Origin: Pseudomonas sp. HR96 | Lineage (GTDB): Bacteria; Pseudomonadota; Gammaproteobacteria; Pseudomonadales; Pseudomonadaceae | Length of the DNA stretch: 64,000 nt | Reading direction: 5' to 3' | Assembly (NCBI RefSeq): GCF_034059295.1 | Contig: NZ_CP139141.1 | Coordinates: 1,347,001-1,411,000, forward strand | Shown here: in pieces, positions 56,019 through 64,000 of the stretch | How positions within the stretch are numbered: the stretch's first letter is position 1 | How the letters are laid out: each line of letters opens with the position of its first letter | Program-made: the position numbers and the translations under genes | Notes under the pieces: generated by a model | Told to the model about the DNA's origin: nothing | Database searches by the model: none | What the model saw: only the letters and a program-made list of their open reading frames with translations

Positions 56019-56251
56019 CTAGCGGTGCAGCTGTTCAGGTTTGATCGCGAACGCCGCTGCGATGCGTGACAGGGTAGCCTTGCGCGGGGGCGACGCTCTC
56101 TTGCTGAGCGTAGGCCGATTGACTGATTCCCAGCCGCCCTGCGACCTCGGCCTGGGTCAGGCGCGAGTACTCGCGCCATTGGCGTATGGGCGTGGCTTTT
56201 TGGTGGCGTGAGGTTGGAGACCTTATCAGCAAATAAGTCATTGTTGCGCAT
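56019..56251 (-). pseudogene. Frameshifted XRE/HTH regulator (antitoxin-like) remnant
   Basis: The minus strand encodes a clear Cro/C1 helix-turn-helix, ATPIRQWREYSRLTQAEVAG-RLGISQSAYAQQES, in frame from about 56241. It then drops out of frame. The continuation RKATLSRIAAAFAIKPEQLHR-stop is in the next frame, ending at 56019. The break coincides with a run of five G (56087-56091 on the plus strand); one base less restores ESVAPRKATL. A second shift at an A5 run could join an alternative start, MRNNDLFADKVSNL (56251). The gene is most likely dead, or the runs are sequencing errors. Such solitary HTH proteins often belong to HigA-like antitoxin families. Confidence 0.75.
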
Positions 56252-56347
56252 GCGGCTTTTCGGCGCACCGCTCGATCTGCAACCTAAGCGCTTGGCAAGG
56301 CTCTAAACCGGGCCATATTGCCAGCCGATCCAAGGATTCGCCGTCTC

Positions 56348-58003
56348 ATGCAAAGCGCCTACACCGTTCTCATCCTGCTGATGCTGGTCAGCGTCTCGCG
56401 TCTGGTCGCGCGTTTGCTGCCGTTGCCCCTGCCGCTGGTGCAGATTGCCGCCGGGGCCATTCTGGCGGTGCCGACCCTGGGCTTGCACGTAGCCCTCGAC
56501 CCTGAATTGTTTCTCTTTCTGTTCTTGCCGCCGTTGCTGTTCTCCGACGGCTGGCGCATGCCCAAGCGTGACCTCTGGCGTCTGCGCAGCTCGATCCTGA
56601 CCCTGGCGGTGGGCCTGGTGCTGTTCACGGTGATCGGCGCCGGTTATTTCATCCATTGGCTGTTGCCGAGCATCCCGCTGCCGGTGGCTTTCGCCCTGGC
56701 CGCAGTGCTTTCGCCGACCGATGCCGTGGCAGTGTCGGCGATCGCCCAGGACCGCCTGCCGACCAACCTGATGCGTCTGCTGCAGGGCGAGGCGCTGATG
56801 AACGACGCCTCGGGCCTGGTGACCTTCAAGTTCGCTATCGCGGCAGCGATGACGGGTTATTTTTCCCTTGCCGAGGCCAGCGTCACCTTCCTTCTGGTGG
56901 CGCTGGGCGGTTTGGCGGTCGGCGTGGCGCTGAGCTGGGTGGTGGGCAAGGGGCGAGCCTGGATGATCGCGCGTGGCTGGGATGATCCGGCCACCCATGT
57001 GGTGCTGATGTTGCTGTTGCCGTTCGCCGCCTATGTACTGGCCGAGCGCCTTGAGCTGTCGGGCATCCTCTCGGCCGTGGCCGCTGGCATGATGCAAAGC
57101 TGGCTGGACCTGCTGCCGCGCCAGACCAGCACGCGGTTGCTCAACCGCAGCGTCTGGGCCCTGCTGGAGTTCGTGTTCAACGGCTTGATCTTTCTCATGC
57201 TGGGGCTGCAGTTGCCCGACATCCTCAAAGCCGTGGCCAGCCACGAACCCTCGCTGTGGCCGACGCTGCTGTGGCGCTGCCTGGATGTGCTGGCAATCTT
57301 CGCAGTGCTGGTGCTGCTGCGCTACGTGTGGGTGCAGAGCACCTGGCGCATGATTGGTCGGCTGCGCCGCTGGCGTGGCGCAGGTCAGCTGAGCGAGTTG
57401 CCGACGGCGCGCTCCTGCTGGCTGCTGACCTTGGGCGGTGTGCGCGGGGCGGTAACCCTGGCGGGCACGCTTTCAGTCCCATTGTTGATGGCCCCTGGGC
57501 AAGACTTCCCCGAACGCGACCTGCTGATCTTCATCGCGGCGGGGGTGATCCTGTTGTCGCTGGTGACGGCCTGCATCGGCCTGCCATTACTGTTGCGCGG
57601 CCTGGTGCGCGGCCCGGACGATGCGCAGCAGCGTGCCGTGCGCGAGGCGCGCAGGGCCACCGCCGAAGCCGCGATCCGCGAGCTGGAGACGGACGATCCA
57701 GCGGATGCGGCCACCGGCGATGAAGCCGCCCAAGCCGCTCAGGCGGCGTTGGCCACTGAAGCCAAGGCGCGGGTCATGTCCGAGTATCGGCACCATCTGG
57801 ACATCTTCAACGATTCGGAAGAGGCCCAGGCGCTGGCCAGGCAGATGGATCAGCTGGAGCGCCGCCTGCGGCTGCGCGCTTTGCGCGCGCAACGCCGCGA
57901 GCTGTACAGCCTGCAGCGTAGTCGGCGGGTGGGGGATGATGTGGTGCGCGAGGTGCTGGCCGAATTGGACCTGAGTGAGGCGCAGTTGGGCAGAGGGGTC
58001 TGA
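56348..58003 (+). CDS. CPA1-family Na+/H+ antiporter (NhaP type)
   Basis: Inner-membrane cation/proton exchanger (551 aa). About 12 helices in the first 420 residues, with the CPA1 ion site in AVLSPTDAVAV (about 126) and EALMNDASGLV (about 149), and GGVRGAVTLA (about 363). The C-terminal 130 residues are a charged cytoplasmic helical domain. Start: ATG at 56348 (MQSAYTVLIL); the frame runs ten codons further up. Stands alone; ion specificity (Na+, K+) unknown. Confidence 0.9.
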   Translation: MQSAYTVLILLMLVSVSRLVARLLPLPLPLVQIAAGAILAVPTLGLHVALDPELFLFLFLPPLLFSDGWRMPKRDLWRLRSSILTLAVGLVLFTVIGAGYFIHWLLPSIPLPVAFALAAVLSPTDAVAVSAIAQDRLPTNLMRLLQGEALMNDASGLVTFKFAIAAAMTGYFSLAEASVTFLLVALGGLAVGVALSWVVGKGRAWMIARGWDDPATHVVLMLLLPFAAYVLAERLELSGILSAVAAGMMQSWLDLLPRQTSTRLLNRSVWALLEFVFNGLIFLMLGLQLPDILKAVASHEPSLWPTLLWRCLDVLAIFAVLVLLRYVWVQSTWRMIGRLRRWRGAGQLSELPTARSCWLLTLGGVRGAVTLAGTLSVPLLMAPGQDFPERDLLIFIAAGVILLSLVTACIGLPLLLRGLVRGPDDAQQRAVREARRATAEAAIRELETDDPADAATGDEAAQAAQAALATEAKARVMSEYRHHLDIFNDSEEAQALARQMDQLERRLRLRALRAQRRELYSLQRSRRVGDDVVREVLAELDLSEAQLGRGV

Positions 58004-58018
58004 CGGCAAAGTTCGAGG

Positions 58019-58085
58019 GGCTGTGCCCCCTCCCGGATTAGCCCCGCCACAGGGGGCCCGCGTTGAGGTGGGAGGGGGCGAAGCC
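58019..58085. repeat. Inverted repeat of the CCCCTCCC REP class
   Basis: GGCTGTGCCCCCTCCC (58019-58034) and GGGAGGGGGCGAAGCC (58070-58085) pair at 14 of 16 positions, in the gap between the convergent antiporter and dapC genes. Its core is shared with the repeats at 12404-12501 and 33171-33237. Confidence 0.75.
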
Positions 58086-58114
58086 GCCGAAAGGCCGGTT
58101 TGATCCCGAGAGGA

Positions 58115-59311
58115 TCAGCGCTGCTGTACGAACTCGCGAATCCGCCCAGCCGCCTCGATGCATTCGGCCAGAGGGGCCACCAGCGCCAGGCGCACGCGCT
58201 GAGCGCCGGGGTTGAAGCCGTCGACTTCACGGGACAGGTACGAGCCGGGCACCACGGTCACATGCTGGCTGGCAAACAGCTCGCGAGTGAACTGCGCATC
58301 GTCCATCGGCACCTTCGGCCACAGGTAGAAGCTGCCGTCCGGCCGTTGCACGTCCAGCACCGGCGCGAGGATGTCGAGCACGGCGTCGAACTTGGCGCGG
58401 TACAGGTCGCGGTTGGTGCGCACGTGGGCTTCGTCGTTCCAGGCGGCAATGCTCGCCAGCTGGGTCTGCACGGGCATCGCGCAGCCATGGTAGGTGCGGT
58501 ACAGCAGGAAGGCCTTGAGAATCTCGGCGTCGCCGGCAACAAAGCCCGAACGCAGGCCTGGCAGGTTGGAGCGCTTGGACAGGCTGTGAAACACCACGCA
58601 GCGCTTGAAGTCGCTGCGGCCCAGTTGCGCACAGGCAGTCAACAGGCCTGGTGGTGGCGCCTCTTCATCGAAGTACAGCTCGCTGTAACATTCGTCGGCG
58701 GCGATCACGAAGTCGTGTTCGTCGGCCAGGGCGATCAGTTTTTTCAGGGTCGCCAGCGGCACCAGTGCGCCGGTCGGGTTGCCGGGCGAGCACAGGAAGA
58801 GGATCTGGCAGCGCTGCCAGGTTTCGGCGGATACCGCATCGAAATCCGGATTGAAGCCGTTTTCAGCCAGGCAGGGCAGGTAGTGTGGCTGGGCGCCGGC
58901 GAGCAAGGCCGCCCCTTCGTAGATCTGGTAGAACGGGTTGGGGCTGACGACCAGGCCGTCGACGTCGCGCTGCACCACCGTTTGGGTGAAGGCGAAGAGC
59001 GCCTCGCGGGTGCCGGTCACTGGTAGCACGTGGCGCGCAGCGTCGAGCCAGCCGGCCGGCACGTCGAAGCGCCGCTCGCACCACTGGGCGATGGCCTCGC
59101 GCAGCGCAGGCAGCCCCAGCGTGGTGGGGTAGACCGCCATCTTGTCGAGATTGTCGGCCATGGCCTGGGCGACGAACGCCGGCGAGGTGTGCTTGGGTTC
59201 GCCGATCGACAGCGATATCGCGCGCTTGTCGGCCGGCGGCACGGCGCCGGCCAGCAGGGCGCGCAGCTTTTCGAACGGGTAGGGTTGCAGCAGATTCAGG
59301 GCGTTGTTCAT
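58115..59311 (-). CDS. dapC: Succinyldiaminopimelate transaminase
   Basis: PLP aminotransferase (398 aa) forming N-succinyl-LL-DAP. Class I fold: SLSIGEPKHTSP near the start, SPGNPTG, AADECYSELYFDE and PLP lysine in SLSKRSNLPGLRSGFV. Found next to glnD, one base after its stop, as in P. aeruginosa (dapC-glnD order). Start: ATG at 59311. Confidence 0.93.
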   Translation of the reverse strand: MNNALNLLQPYPFEKLRALLAGAVPPADKRAISLSIGEPKHTSPAFVAQAMADNLDKMAVYPTTLGLPALREAIAQWCERRFDVPAGWLDAARHVLPVTGTREALFAFTQTVVQRDVDGLVVSPNPFYQIYEGAALLAGAQPHYLPCLAENGFNPDFDAVSAETWQRCQILFLCSPGNPTGALVPLATLKKLIALADEHDFVIAADECYSELYFDEEAPPPGLLTACAQLGRSDFKRCVVFHSLSKRSNLPGLRSGFVAGDAEILKAFLLYRTYHGCAMPVQTQLASIAAWNDEAHVRTNRDLYRAKFDAVLDILAPVLDVQRPDGSFYLWPKVPMDDAQFTRELFASQHVTVVPGSYLSREVDGFNPGAQRVRLALVAPLAECIEAAGRIREFVQQR

Positions 59312-59312
59312 T

Positions 59313-62021
59313 TCAAATGCTCAAGCGGGACAGTTCGACGCCGGGCGCCTGGCTGACGCTCAACTGTTCGACGATGGTGTTCTGCAGTCGCCCGCACAGG
59401 TGCGGGTCGGACAGCGGCTGGTTGTGCGCGTCGGTGATGAAGAACACGTCTTCGACGCGCTCGCCGAGGGTGGCGATCTTGGCGTTCTGCAGCGACAGGT
59501 CAAATTCCAGGAAGATCTTGCCGATGCGCGCCAGCAGGCCGGGACGGTCCGGGGCATTGAGCTCGAGAATGGTAACCGGGCGCTGGGTGTCGTTCTGGAT
59601 GGTCACCTGCGGCGCAAAGGCGAAATGCTTGAGCTGGCGCGGGACCCGGCGCTGGATGATGGTCGGGTAGTCGTCCGGGTTGCGCAGTGCCTCGGCCAGG
59701 CCTTCGCGGATCTGCTTGATGCGCTGAGGGTTGTCGCCGATCGAGCCGCCGTCGTTGTCGAGCACTATATAGGTGTCGAGGGTGAACTGGCTGCTCGAGG
59801 TGATGATGCGCGCGTCATGGATGTTCAGGTTCAGCTGGTCCATGGCGGCCACGGTCACGGCGAAGAAGTCGTGCTGGTCCGGTGCATAGATGAAGATCTG
59901 CGTGCCGCCCTCGAACTCGCGCTGGGTGGTCTCCTTGATCAGTACCAGCGGGCCGCCGTCTACCGGTTGCTGCAGGATCGCGTCGCTGTGCCAGGCCACA
60001 TCGGCGGCGTTGTGGCGCAGGAAATAGTCGTCACCCAGTTGCGACCACAGCTGCTCGACGTCGTCGGGGTCGGTGCCGCCGCGCACCAGGATATCCAGCG
60101 CGGCGCTTTGCGTGCGGCGGATCTGCTCCTCGCGCTCGAGCGGGTTCTCCAGGCCGCGGCGCAGTGCGCGCTTGGTCTCGGTGTAGAGCTGGCGCAGCAG
60201 GCTGGCCCGCCAGGAATTCCACAGCGTCGGGTTGGTGGCGTTGATGTCGGCCACGGTCAGCACATAGAGGTAGTCCAGGTGTACTTCGTCGCCAACCTGG
60301 CCGGCAAAGTCATGGATCACCTGGGGGTCGGATAGATCCTTGCGCTGTGCAGTAGTGGACATCACCAGGTGGTTCTGCACCAGCCAGACGATCAGCCGGC
60401 TGTCCCATGCTGGCAGCTGATGGCGCGCCGCGAAGGCTTCGGCATCCAGCGCGCCGAGTTCGGAGTGGTCACCGTTACGGCCCTTGCCGATGTCATGGTA
60501 CAGCCCGGCCAGGTAGATCAGCTCGGGCTTGGGCAGGCGTCCCATGACCTTGCTGGCCAGGGGGAATTTCTCCGACACCTGGGTCTGGCTGTACTGCAGC
60601 TTGCGCAGATGCTTGATCAGGTTGAGCGTGTGCGCATCGACGGTATAGATGTGGAACAGGTCGTGCTGCATCTGCCCGACGATGTGGCCGAACTCGGGCA
60701 GGTAGCGGCCGAGGATGCCATAGCGGTTCATGCGACGCAGGTTGCGATGGATCCCGACTTCACATTTGAACAGCTCGATGAACAGGCTGGTGTTGCGGAT
60801 ATCGTTGCGAAATTCGTCGTCGATCAGGTGTCGGTGTTCGCGCAGCAGGCGGATGGTGTCGGCGCGCACGCCCTTGATGTCGGGGTTCTGGGCCATCAGC
60901 ACGAAGATTTCCAGCATGGCGAACGGTGTACGCTTGAACACGTTGGCGTGGGTTGCCTCGATGTAGCCGTCATGAAGCTGGAAGCGCGAGTTGATCGGCT
61001 GGGTGCTGCTGCCGTCGTCGTCGGCGAGAATGACTTCCTCGAAATGCTGAATGATCAGATCGCTCAGTTCGGCAATGCTCATTACCACGCGGTAGTACTT
61101 CTGCATGAAGCGCTCGATGGCCAGCTTCGCGTCGCTGTCCTTGTAGCCCAGCAACCCGGCGATGCTGCGCTGGTAATCGAACAGCAGGCGGTCTTCGCTG
61201 CGCCCGGCGAGCATGTGCAAGGCGTAGCGTACCTTCCAGAGAAATTCCTGGGAGGAGGCCAGCAGGCTGTTCTCGCTCTCCAACAGGAAACCCTGGCCAG
61301 CCAGTGCGTGCAGGTTGAGGGTGCCGAACTGGCGCCGGGCGACCCAGAGGATGGTCTGGATGTCGCGCAGCCCGCCGGGCGAGCCCTTGACGTTGGGCTC
61401 CAGGTTGTATTCGGTGTCGTTGTACTTGTGATGCCGGGTCTTCTGCTCGGCACGTTTGGCCAGGAAGAATTCCTTGCTTGGCCACATGTGCGCAGGGCTG
61501 GTCACCTCGATCATGCTCCGGCGCAGGCGCTCGGGGCCGGCGATGGTGCGGCTCTCCATGAGGTTGGTGATGACGGTCAGGTCGGCCCGCGCCTCGGATG
61601 CGCACTCGGCGACCGAGCGCACGCTCTGCCCAACCTCCAGGCCGATGTCCCAGAGCAGCGTGAGGAAACGCTCGATGGAATCGCGGAAGACCTCGTGGTC
61701 GTCATGCTCCAGCAGAATCAGCAGGTCGATGTCGGAGTAGGGGTGCAGCTCGCCGCGACCGTAGCCGCCCACGGCCACCAGGGCGATGTCGGCCTCGTCG
61801 CTCCAGTCGAACTGCGCCCAGGCCTGCTGCAGGATGTTGTCGACGAACCAGGCACGGTCCTCGATCAGCCGGCGAATGTTGCGCCCGGCGCGAAACCGCC
61901 CGTCGAGCACTTCATGGGCCTGGCGGATGGCTTTCTTGAAGGCGCCGATAGGGCTGGCCTTGAGGGCGAGCTCGGCCTGGAACTGGCCGCGGTCGAACAG
62001 CTCCGGATCCACTTGTGGCAT
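59313..62021 (-). CDS. glnD: [Protein-PII] uridylyltransferase / UMP-removing enzyme GlnD
   Basis: Nitrogen sensor (902 aa) that uridylylates PII when glutamine is low and removes UMP when it is high. Nucleotidyltransferase site [17 protein letters not shown] at 85-101 with both aspartates; a PII-binding middle part; the HD domain with [18 protein letters not shown] near residue 520; two C-terminal ACT domains (from about 710 and 820) for glutamine sensing. Start: ATG at 62021 with GAGGAAGG upstream; the frame extends 22 codons upstream into the map 3' region. Confidence 0.97.
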   Translation of the reverse strand: MPQVDPELFDRGQFQAELALKASPIGAFKKAIRQAHEVLDGRFRAGRNIRRLIEDRAWFVDNILQQAWAQFDWSDEADIALVAVGGYGRGELHPYSDIDLLILLEHDDHEVFRDSIERFLTLLWDIGLEVGQSVRSVAECASEARADLTVITNLMESRTIAGPERLRRSMIEVTSPAHMWPSKEFFLAKRAEQKTRHHKYNDTEYNLEPNVKGSPGGLRDIQTILWVARRQFGTLNLHALAGQGFLLESENSLLASSQEFLWKVRYALHMLAGRSEDRLLFDYQRSIAGLLGYKDSDAKLAIERFMQKYYRVVMSIAELSDLIIQHFEEVILADDDGSSTQPINSRFQLHDGYIEATHANVFKRTPFAMLEIFVLMAQNPDIKGVRADTIRLLREHRHLIDDEFRNDIRNTSLFIELFKCEVGIHRNLRRMNRYGILGRYLPEFGHIVGQMQHDLFHIYTVDAHTLNLIKHLRKLQYSQTQVSEKFPLASKVMGRLPKPELIYLAGLYHDIGKGRNGDHSELGALDAEAFAARHQLPAWDSRLIVWLVQNHLVMSTTAQRKDLSDPQVIHDFAGQVGDEVHLDYLYVLTVADINATNPTLWNSWRASLLRQLYTETKRALRRGLENPLEREEQIRRTQSAALDILVRGGTDPDDVEQLWSQLGDDYFLRHNAADVAWHSDAILQQPVDGGPLVLIKETTQREFEGGTQIFIYAPDQHDFFAVTVAAMDQLNLNIHDARIITSSSQFTLDTYIVLDNDGGSIGDNPQRIKQIREGLAEALRNPDDYPTIIQRRVPRQLKHFAFAPQVTIQNDTQRPVTILELNAPDRPGLLARIGKIFLEFDLSLQNAKIATLGERVEDVFFITDAHNQPLSDPHLCGRLQNTIVEQLSVSQAPGVELSRLSI

Positions 62022-62061
62022 TACTACCTTCCTCGATTCGAACGGTGTCGCGGGCGGTGCA

Positions 62062-62841
62062 TCAGTTGCTGCGAGGAATGGTGTCATCCGAGCGCAAGGT
62101 GAAGATCTCGTAGCCGTTGGCCGTCACCAGAATGGTGTGTTCCCACTGCGCGGAGAGCTTGCGGTCCTTGGTGATGGCGGTCCAGCCGTCGCCCAGCACC
62201 TTCGTGTCGGCCTTGCCCTGGTTGATCATCGGCTCGATGGTGAAGGTCATGCCCTCGACCAGTTCCATGCCCGTGCCGGCGCGCCCGTAATGCAGGACCT
62301 GCGGCTCTTCGTGGAACACCTTGCCGATGCCATGGCCGCAGAATTCACGCACCACCGAGAAGCCGTTCTTCTCCGCGTGCTTCTGGATCACTTCGCCGAT
62401 GTCACCCAGGCGGCAGCCTGGCTTGACCAGTTCAATGGCCTTGTACAGGCATTCCTGGGTGACCTGGGACAGGCGCTCGGCCCATACCGGCACGCTGCCG
62501 ACGTGGAACATGCGGCTGGTGTCGCCGTGGTAGCCATCCTTGATCACGGTGACATCGATGTTCAGCGTGTCACCGTCCTTGAGGGGCTTGTCGCCGGGGA
62601 TCCCGTGGCATACGACGTGATTGATCGAGGTGCAGATCGACTTGGGGAAACCCTTGTAATTCAAAGGTGCGGGAATGGCCCGCTGCTCGTTGACGATGTA
62701 GTCGTGGCACAGCCGGTCAAGCTCTTCGGTGGTCACACCGGGCTTGACGTAGGAAGCGATCATTTCCAGGACATCGGCAGCCAACTGGCCGGCGATGCGC
62801 ATTTTCTCGATGTCCTCGGGGGTCTTGATGGTGACGGTCAT
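62062..62841 (-). CDS. map: Methionine aminopeptidase, type I
   Basis: Removes the initiator methionine (259 aa). The five metal ligands are in [19 protein letters not shown] (two Asp), CGHGIG (His), FTIEPMI (Glu) and WEHTILV (Glu). Start: ATG at 62841. Upstream of glnD by 40 bases, and divergent from rpsB, the usual map-rpsB arrangement. Confidence 0.97.
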   Translation of the reverse strand: MTVTIKTPEDIEKMRIAGQLAADVLEMIASYVKPGVTTEELDRLCHDYIVNEQRAIPAPLNYKGFPKSICTSINHVVCHGIPGDKPLKDGDTLNIDVTVIKDGYHGDTSRMFHVGSVPVWAERLSQVTQECLYKAIELVKPGCRLGDIGEVIQKHAEKNGFSVVREFCGHGIGKVFHEEPQVLHYGRAGTGMELVEGMTFTIEPMINQGKADTKVLGDGWTAITKDRKLSAQWEHTILVTANGYEIFTLRSDDTIPRSN

Positions 62842-63220
62842 ACAGGCTCTCTCGGCGCCACAGGCGCGGGTGAAGATGCAAAGAGGCTGATTCTACCAGA
62901 GCTCCGGCTGGGCATGGCGGACAGCTTTATATAGAGTAGCAAGCCACCGCAATGGGGCCCGCCACCTTGTGATTCAAGGGGTAACATGACCGGCGACACT
63001 CCGTCGGGCAGAAAACCCTTGGCGATCAACAGCATTACGGGTTTATCTGGTCAAGAATCTGTGTTATAAAATGCGCCGCTTTGCGAGGCACGCCCATGGC
63101 AGGCCCCGAAGCACAAACCCCACACACGTGTCGACACGATGACCTGGGTGCCTGAGGCGAATGCCGCTGGTTGGTCATTGGGATACGTGGAGGCCTAACC
63201 CGACTTATCAAGGAACTATC
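62842..63220. promoter_or_regulatory. Divergent map / rpsB region with rpsB promoter
   Basis: 379 bases without a gene. The rpsB -10 box is probably TATAAA at 63065-63070, with a weak -35 (TTTATC at 63042-63047, 17-base spacer). The map promoter lies to the left, in the AT-richer part near 62920-62940. The rightmost 130 bases are the rpsB leader. Confidence 0.55.
63085..63220 (+). ncRNA. rpsB leader, candidate S2-binding autoregulatory RNA
   Basis: The long untranslated leader before rpsB ends in GGTTGGTCATTGGGATACGT and GGAGGCC elements that resemble the conserved rpsB leader of gammaproteobacteria, where ribosomal protein S2 represses its own (and tsf) translation. Boundaries are approximate; the structure was not folded. 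Confidence 0.5.
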
Positions 63221-63961
63221 ATGTCCCAAGTCAATATGCGCGATATGCTGAAGGCCGGTGTGCACTTCGGCCACCAGACCCGTTACTGGAACCCGAAAAT
63301 GGGCAAGTACATTTTCGGCGCGCGCAACAAGATTCACATCATCAACCTCGAAAAAACCCTGCCTATGTTCAACGAAGCTCTGACTTTCGTTGAGCGTCTG
63401 GCCCAGGGCAAGAACAAGATCCTGTTCGTCGGCACCAAGCGTTCGGCTGGCAAGATCGTTGCTGAAGAAGCAGCACGTTGCGGTTCGCCGTACGTTGACC
63501 ACCGCTGGTTGGGCGGCATGCTGACCAACTTCAAGACCATCCGTGCTTCGATCAAGCGTCTGCGCGACCTGGAAACCCAGGCCGAAGATGGCACCTTCGC
63601 CAAGCTGACCAAGAAAGAAGCCCTGATGCGCACCCGCGACCTGGAAAAACTGGATCGCAGCCTGGGTGGTATCAAGGACATGGGCGGCCTGCCTGACGCA
63701 CTGTTCGTCATCGACGTCGATCACGAGCGCATCGCGATCACCGAAGCCAACAAGCTGGGCATCCCGGTCATCGGCGTTGTCGATACCAACAGCAGCCCGG
63801 AAGGCGTTGACTACATCATCCCAGGCAACGATGACGCCATCCGCGCCATCCAGCTGTACATGGGTTCGATGGCCGACGCCGTCATCCGTGGCCGCAACCA
63901 CGTCGCTGGCGGTACTGAAGAATTCGTTCAGGACGCACCGGCTGCAGCGGTAGAAGGCTGA
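63221..63961 (+). CDS. rpsB: 30S ribosomal protein S2
   Basis: Small-subunit protein (246 aa, full length). Family signatures [20 protein letters not shown] and [14 protein letters not shown] are present. Start: ATG at 63221 with AAGGAAC 4-10 bases upstream; codon use is strongly biased, as expected for a highly expressed gene. tsf is expected directly after the window end; the last 39 bases hold no coding start that I can support. Confidence 0.98.
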   Translation: MSQVNMRDMLKAGVHFGHQTRYWNPKMGKYIFGARNKIHIINLEKTLPMFNEALTFVERLAQGKNKILFVGTKRSAGKIVAEEAARCGSPYVDHRWLGGMLTNFKTIRASIKRLRDLETQAEDGTFAKLTKKEALMRTRDLEKLDRSLGGIKDMGGLPDALFVIDVDHERIAITEANKLGIPVIGVVDTNSSPEGVDYIIPGNDDAIRAIQLYMGSMADAVIRGRNHVAGGTEEFVQDAPAAAVEG

Positions 63962-64000
63962 GTCTTAGACGCCAGGCGTTTACTCAGTACGCAAAAAGGG

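Overview
The window is a 64 kb piece of a GC-rich chromosome from a fluorescent Pseudomonas, most likely of the P. putida / P. fluorescens group. The evidence is the whole Wsp operon followed by prfB-lysS, the order ppc-adk-tsaB, the order dapC-glnD-map-rpsB, Pseudomonas-type REP palindromes between genes, and dense coding with strong third-position GC. I saw no tRNA, rRNA, insertion sequence, integrase or CRISPR array. Most of the window is ordinary core genome with a few accessory genes set into it.

Layout. 1-1.3 kb: 3' part of opgD (periplasmic glucan). 1.5-1.7 kb: a VapB-like antitoxin with no toxin beside it. 1.8-11.6 kb: a minus-strand polyamine/aminobutyrate region with a LysR regulator, two paralogous aminobutyraldehyde-type dehydrogenases, a ydcSTUV-like ABC importer and an APC permease. 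11.7-12.4 kb: TerB/DUF533 membrane protein. 12.7-21.2 kb: complete wspABCDEFR surface-sensing / c-di-GMP operon. 21.3-24.0 kb: prfB (with its programmed +1 frameshift) and lysS. 24.1-27.0 kb: TetR regulator, DUF1704 QEGLA-motif putative metallopeptidase, and an overlapping alpha/beta-hydrolase lipoprotein. 27.0-31.6 kb: a giant LRR plus NEL-type E3 ubiquitin ligase effector-like gene. 31.7-33.6 kb: OmpA-like and DUF4398 lipoproteins and a small conserved protein. 33.7-38.1 kb: ppc, adk, tsaB. 38.3-42.8 kb: small conserved genes, DUF72, extensin-like, a protein with an internal repeat, rsmJ, DUF4197, YbaY-like lipoprotein. 42.9-47.7 kb: minus-strand dapE-rlmA-(125 aa)-plsB unit. 48.0-51.8 kb: delta-60-repeat protein and ndvB-like GH17/GT2 glucan synthase. 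52.0-54.4 kb: csd sulfur-transfer and ct6A genes (tcdA, csdE, csdA). 54.5-55.9 kb: dapD and an ArsC/YffB-like protein. 56.0-56.25 kb: frameshifted XRE regulator remnant. 56.3-58.0 kb: CPA1 antiporter. 58.1-62.8 kb: dapC, glnD, map. 63.2-64.0 kb: rpsB with its leader.

How the genes work together. The Wsp proteins form a chemosensory pathway (receptor, two couplers, methyltransferase, hybrid kinase, methylesterase) that phosphorylates the diguanylate cyclase WspR. Every catalytic residue I could check is intact, so the pathway should be functional. Three of the DAP/lysine pathway genes (dapE, dapD, dapC) lie within 13 kb, and lysS is also in the window. The ydc-like block imports a polyamine or related compound and oxidises the resulting aminoaldehyde.

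The least ordinary content is the 1518-residue NEL ubiquitin-ligase protein with no secretion genes near it, the orphan VapB with a palindromic operator, the XRE pseudogene with apparent homopolymer frameshifts, the DUF1704 metallopeptidase-like protein, and two classes of intergenic inverted repeat. No clearly new multi-gene system was found.
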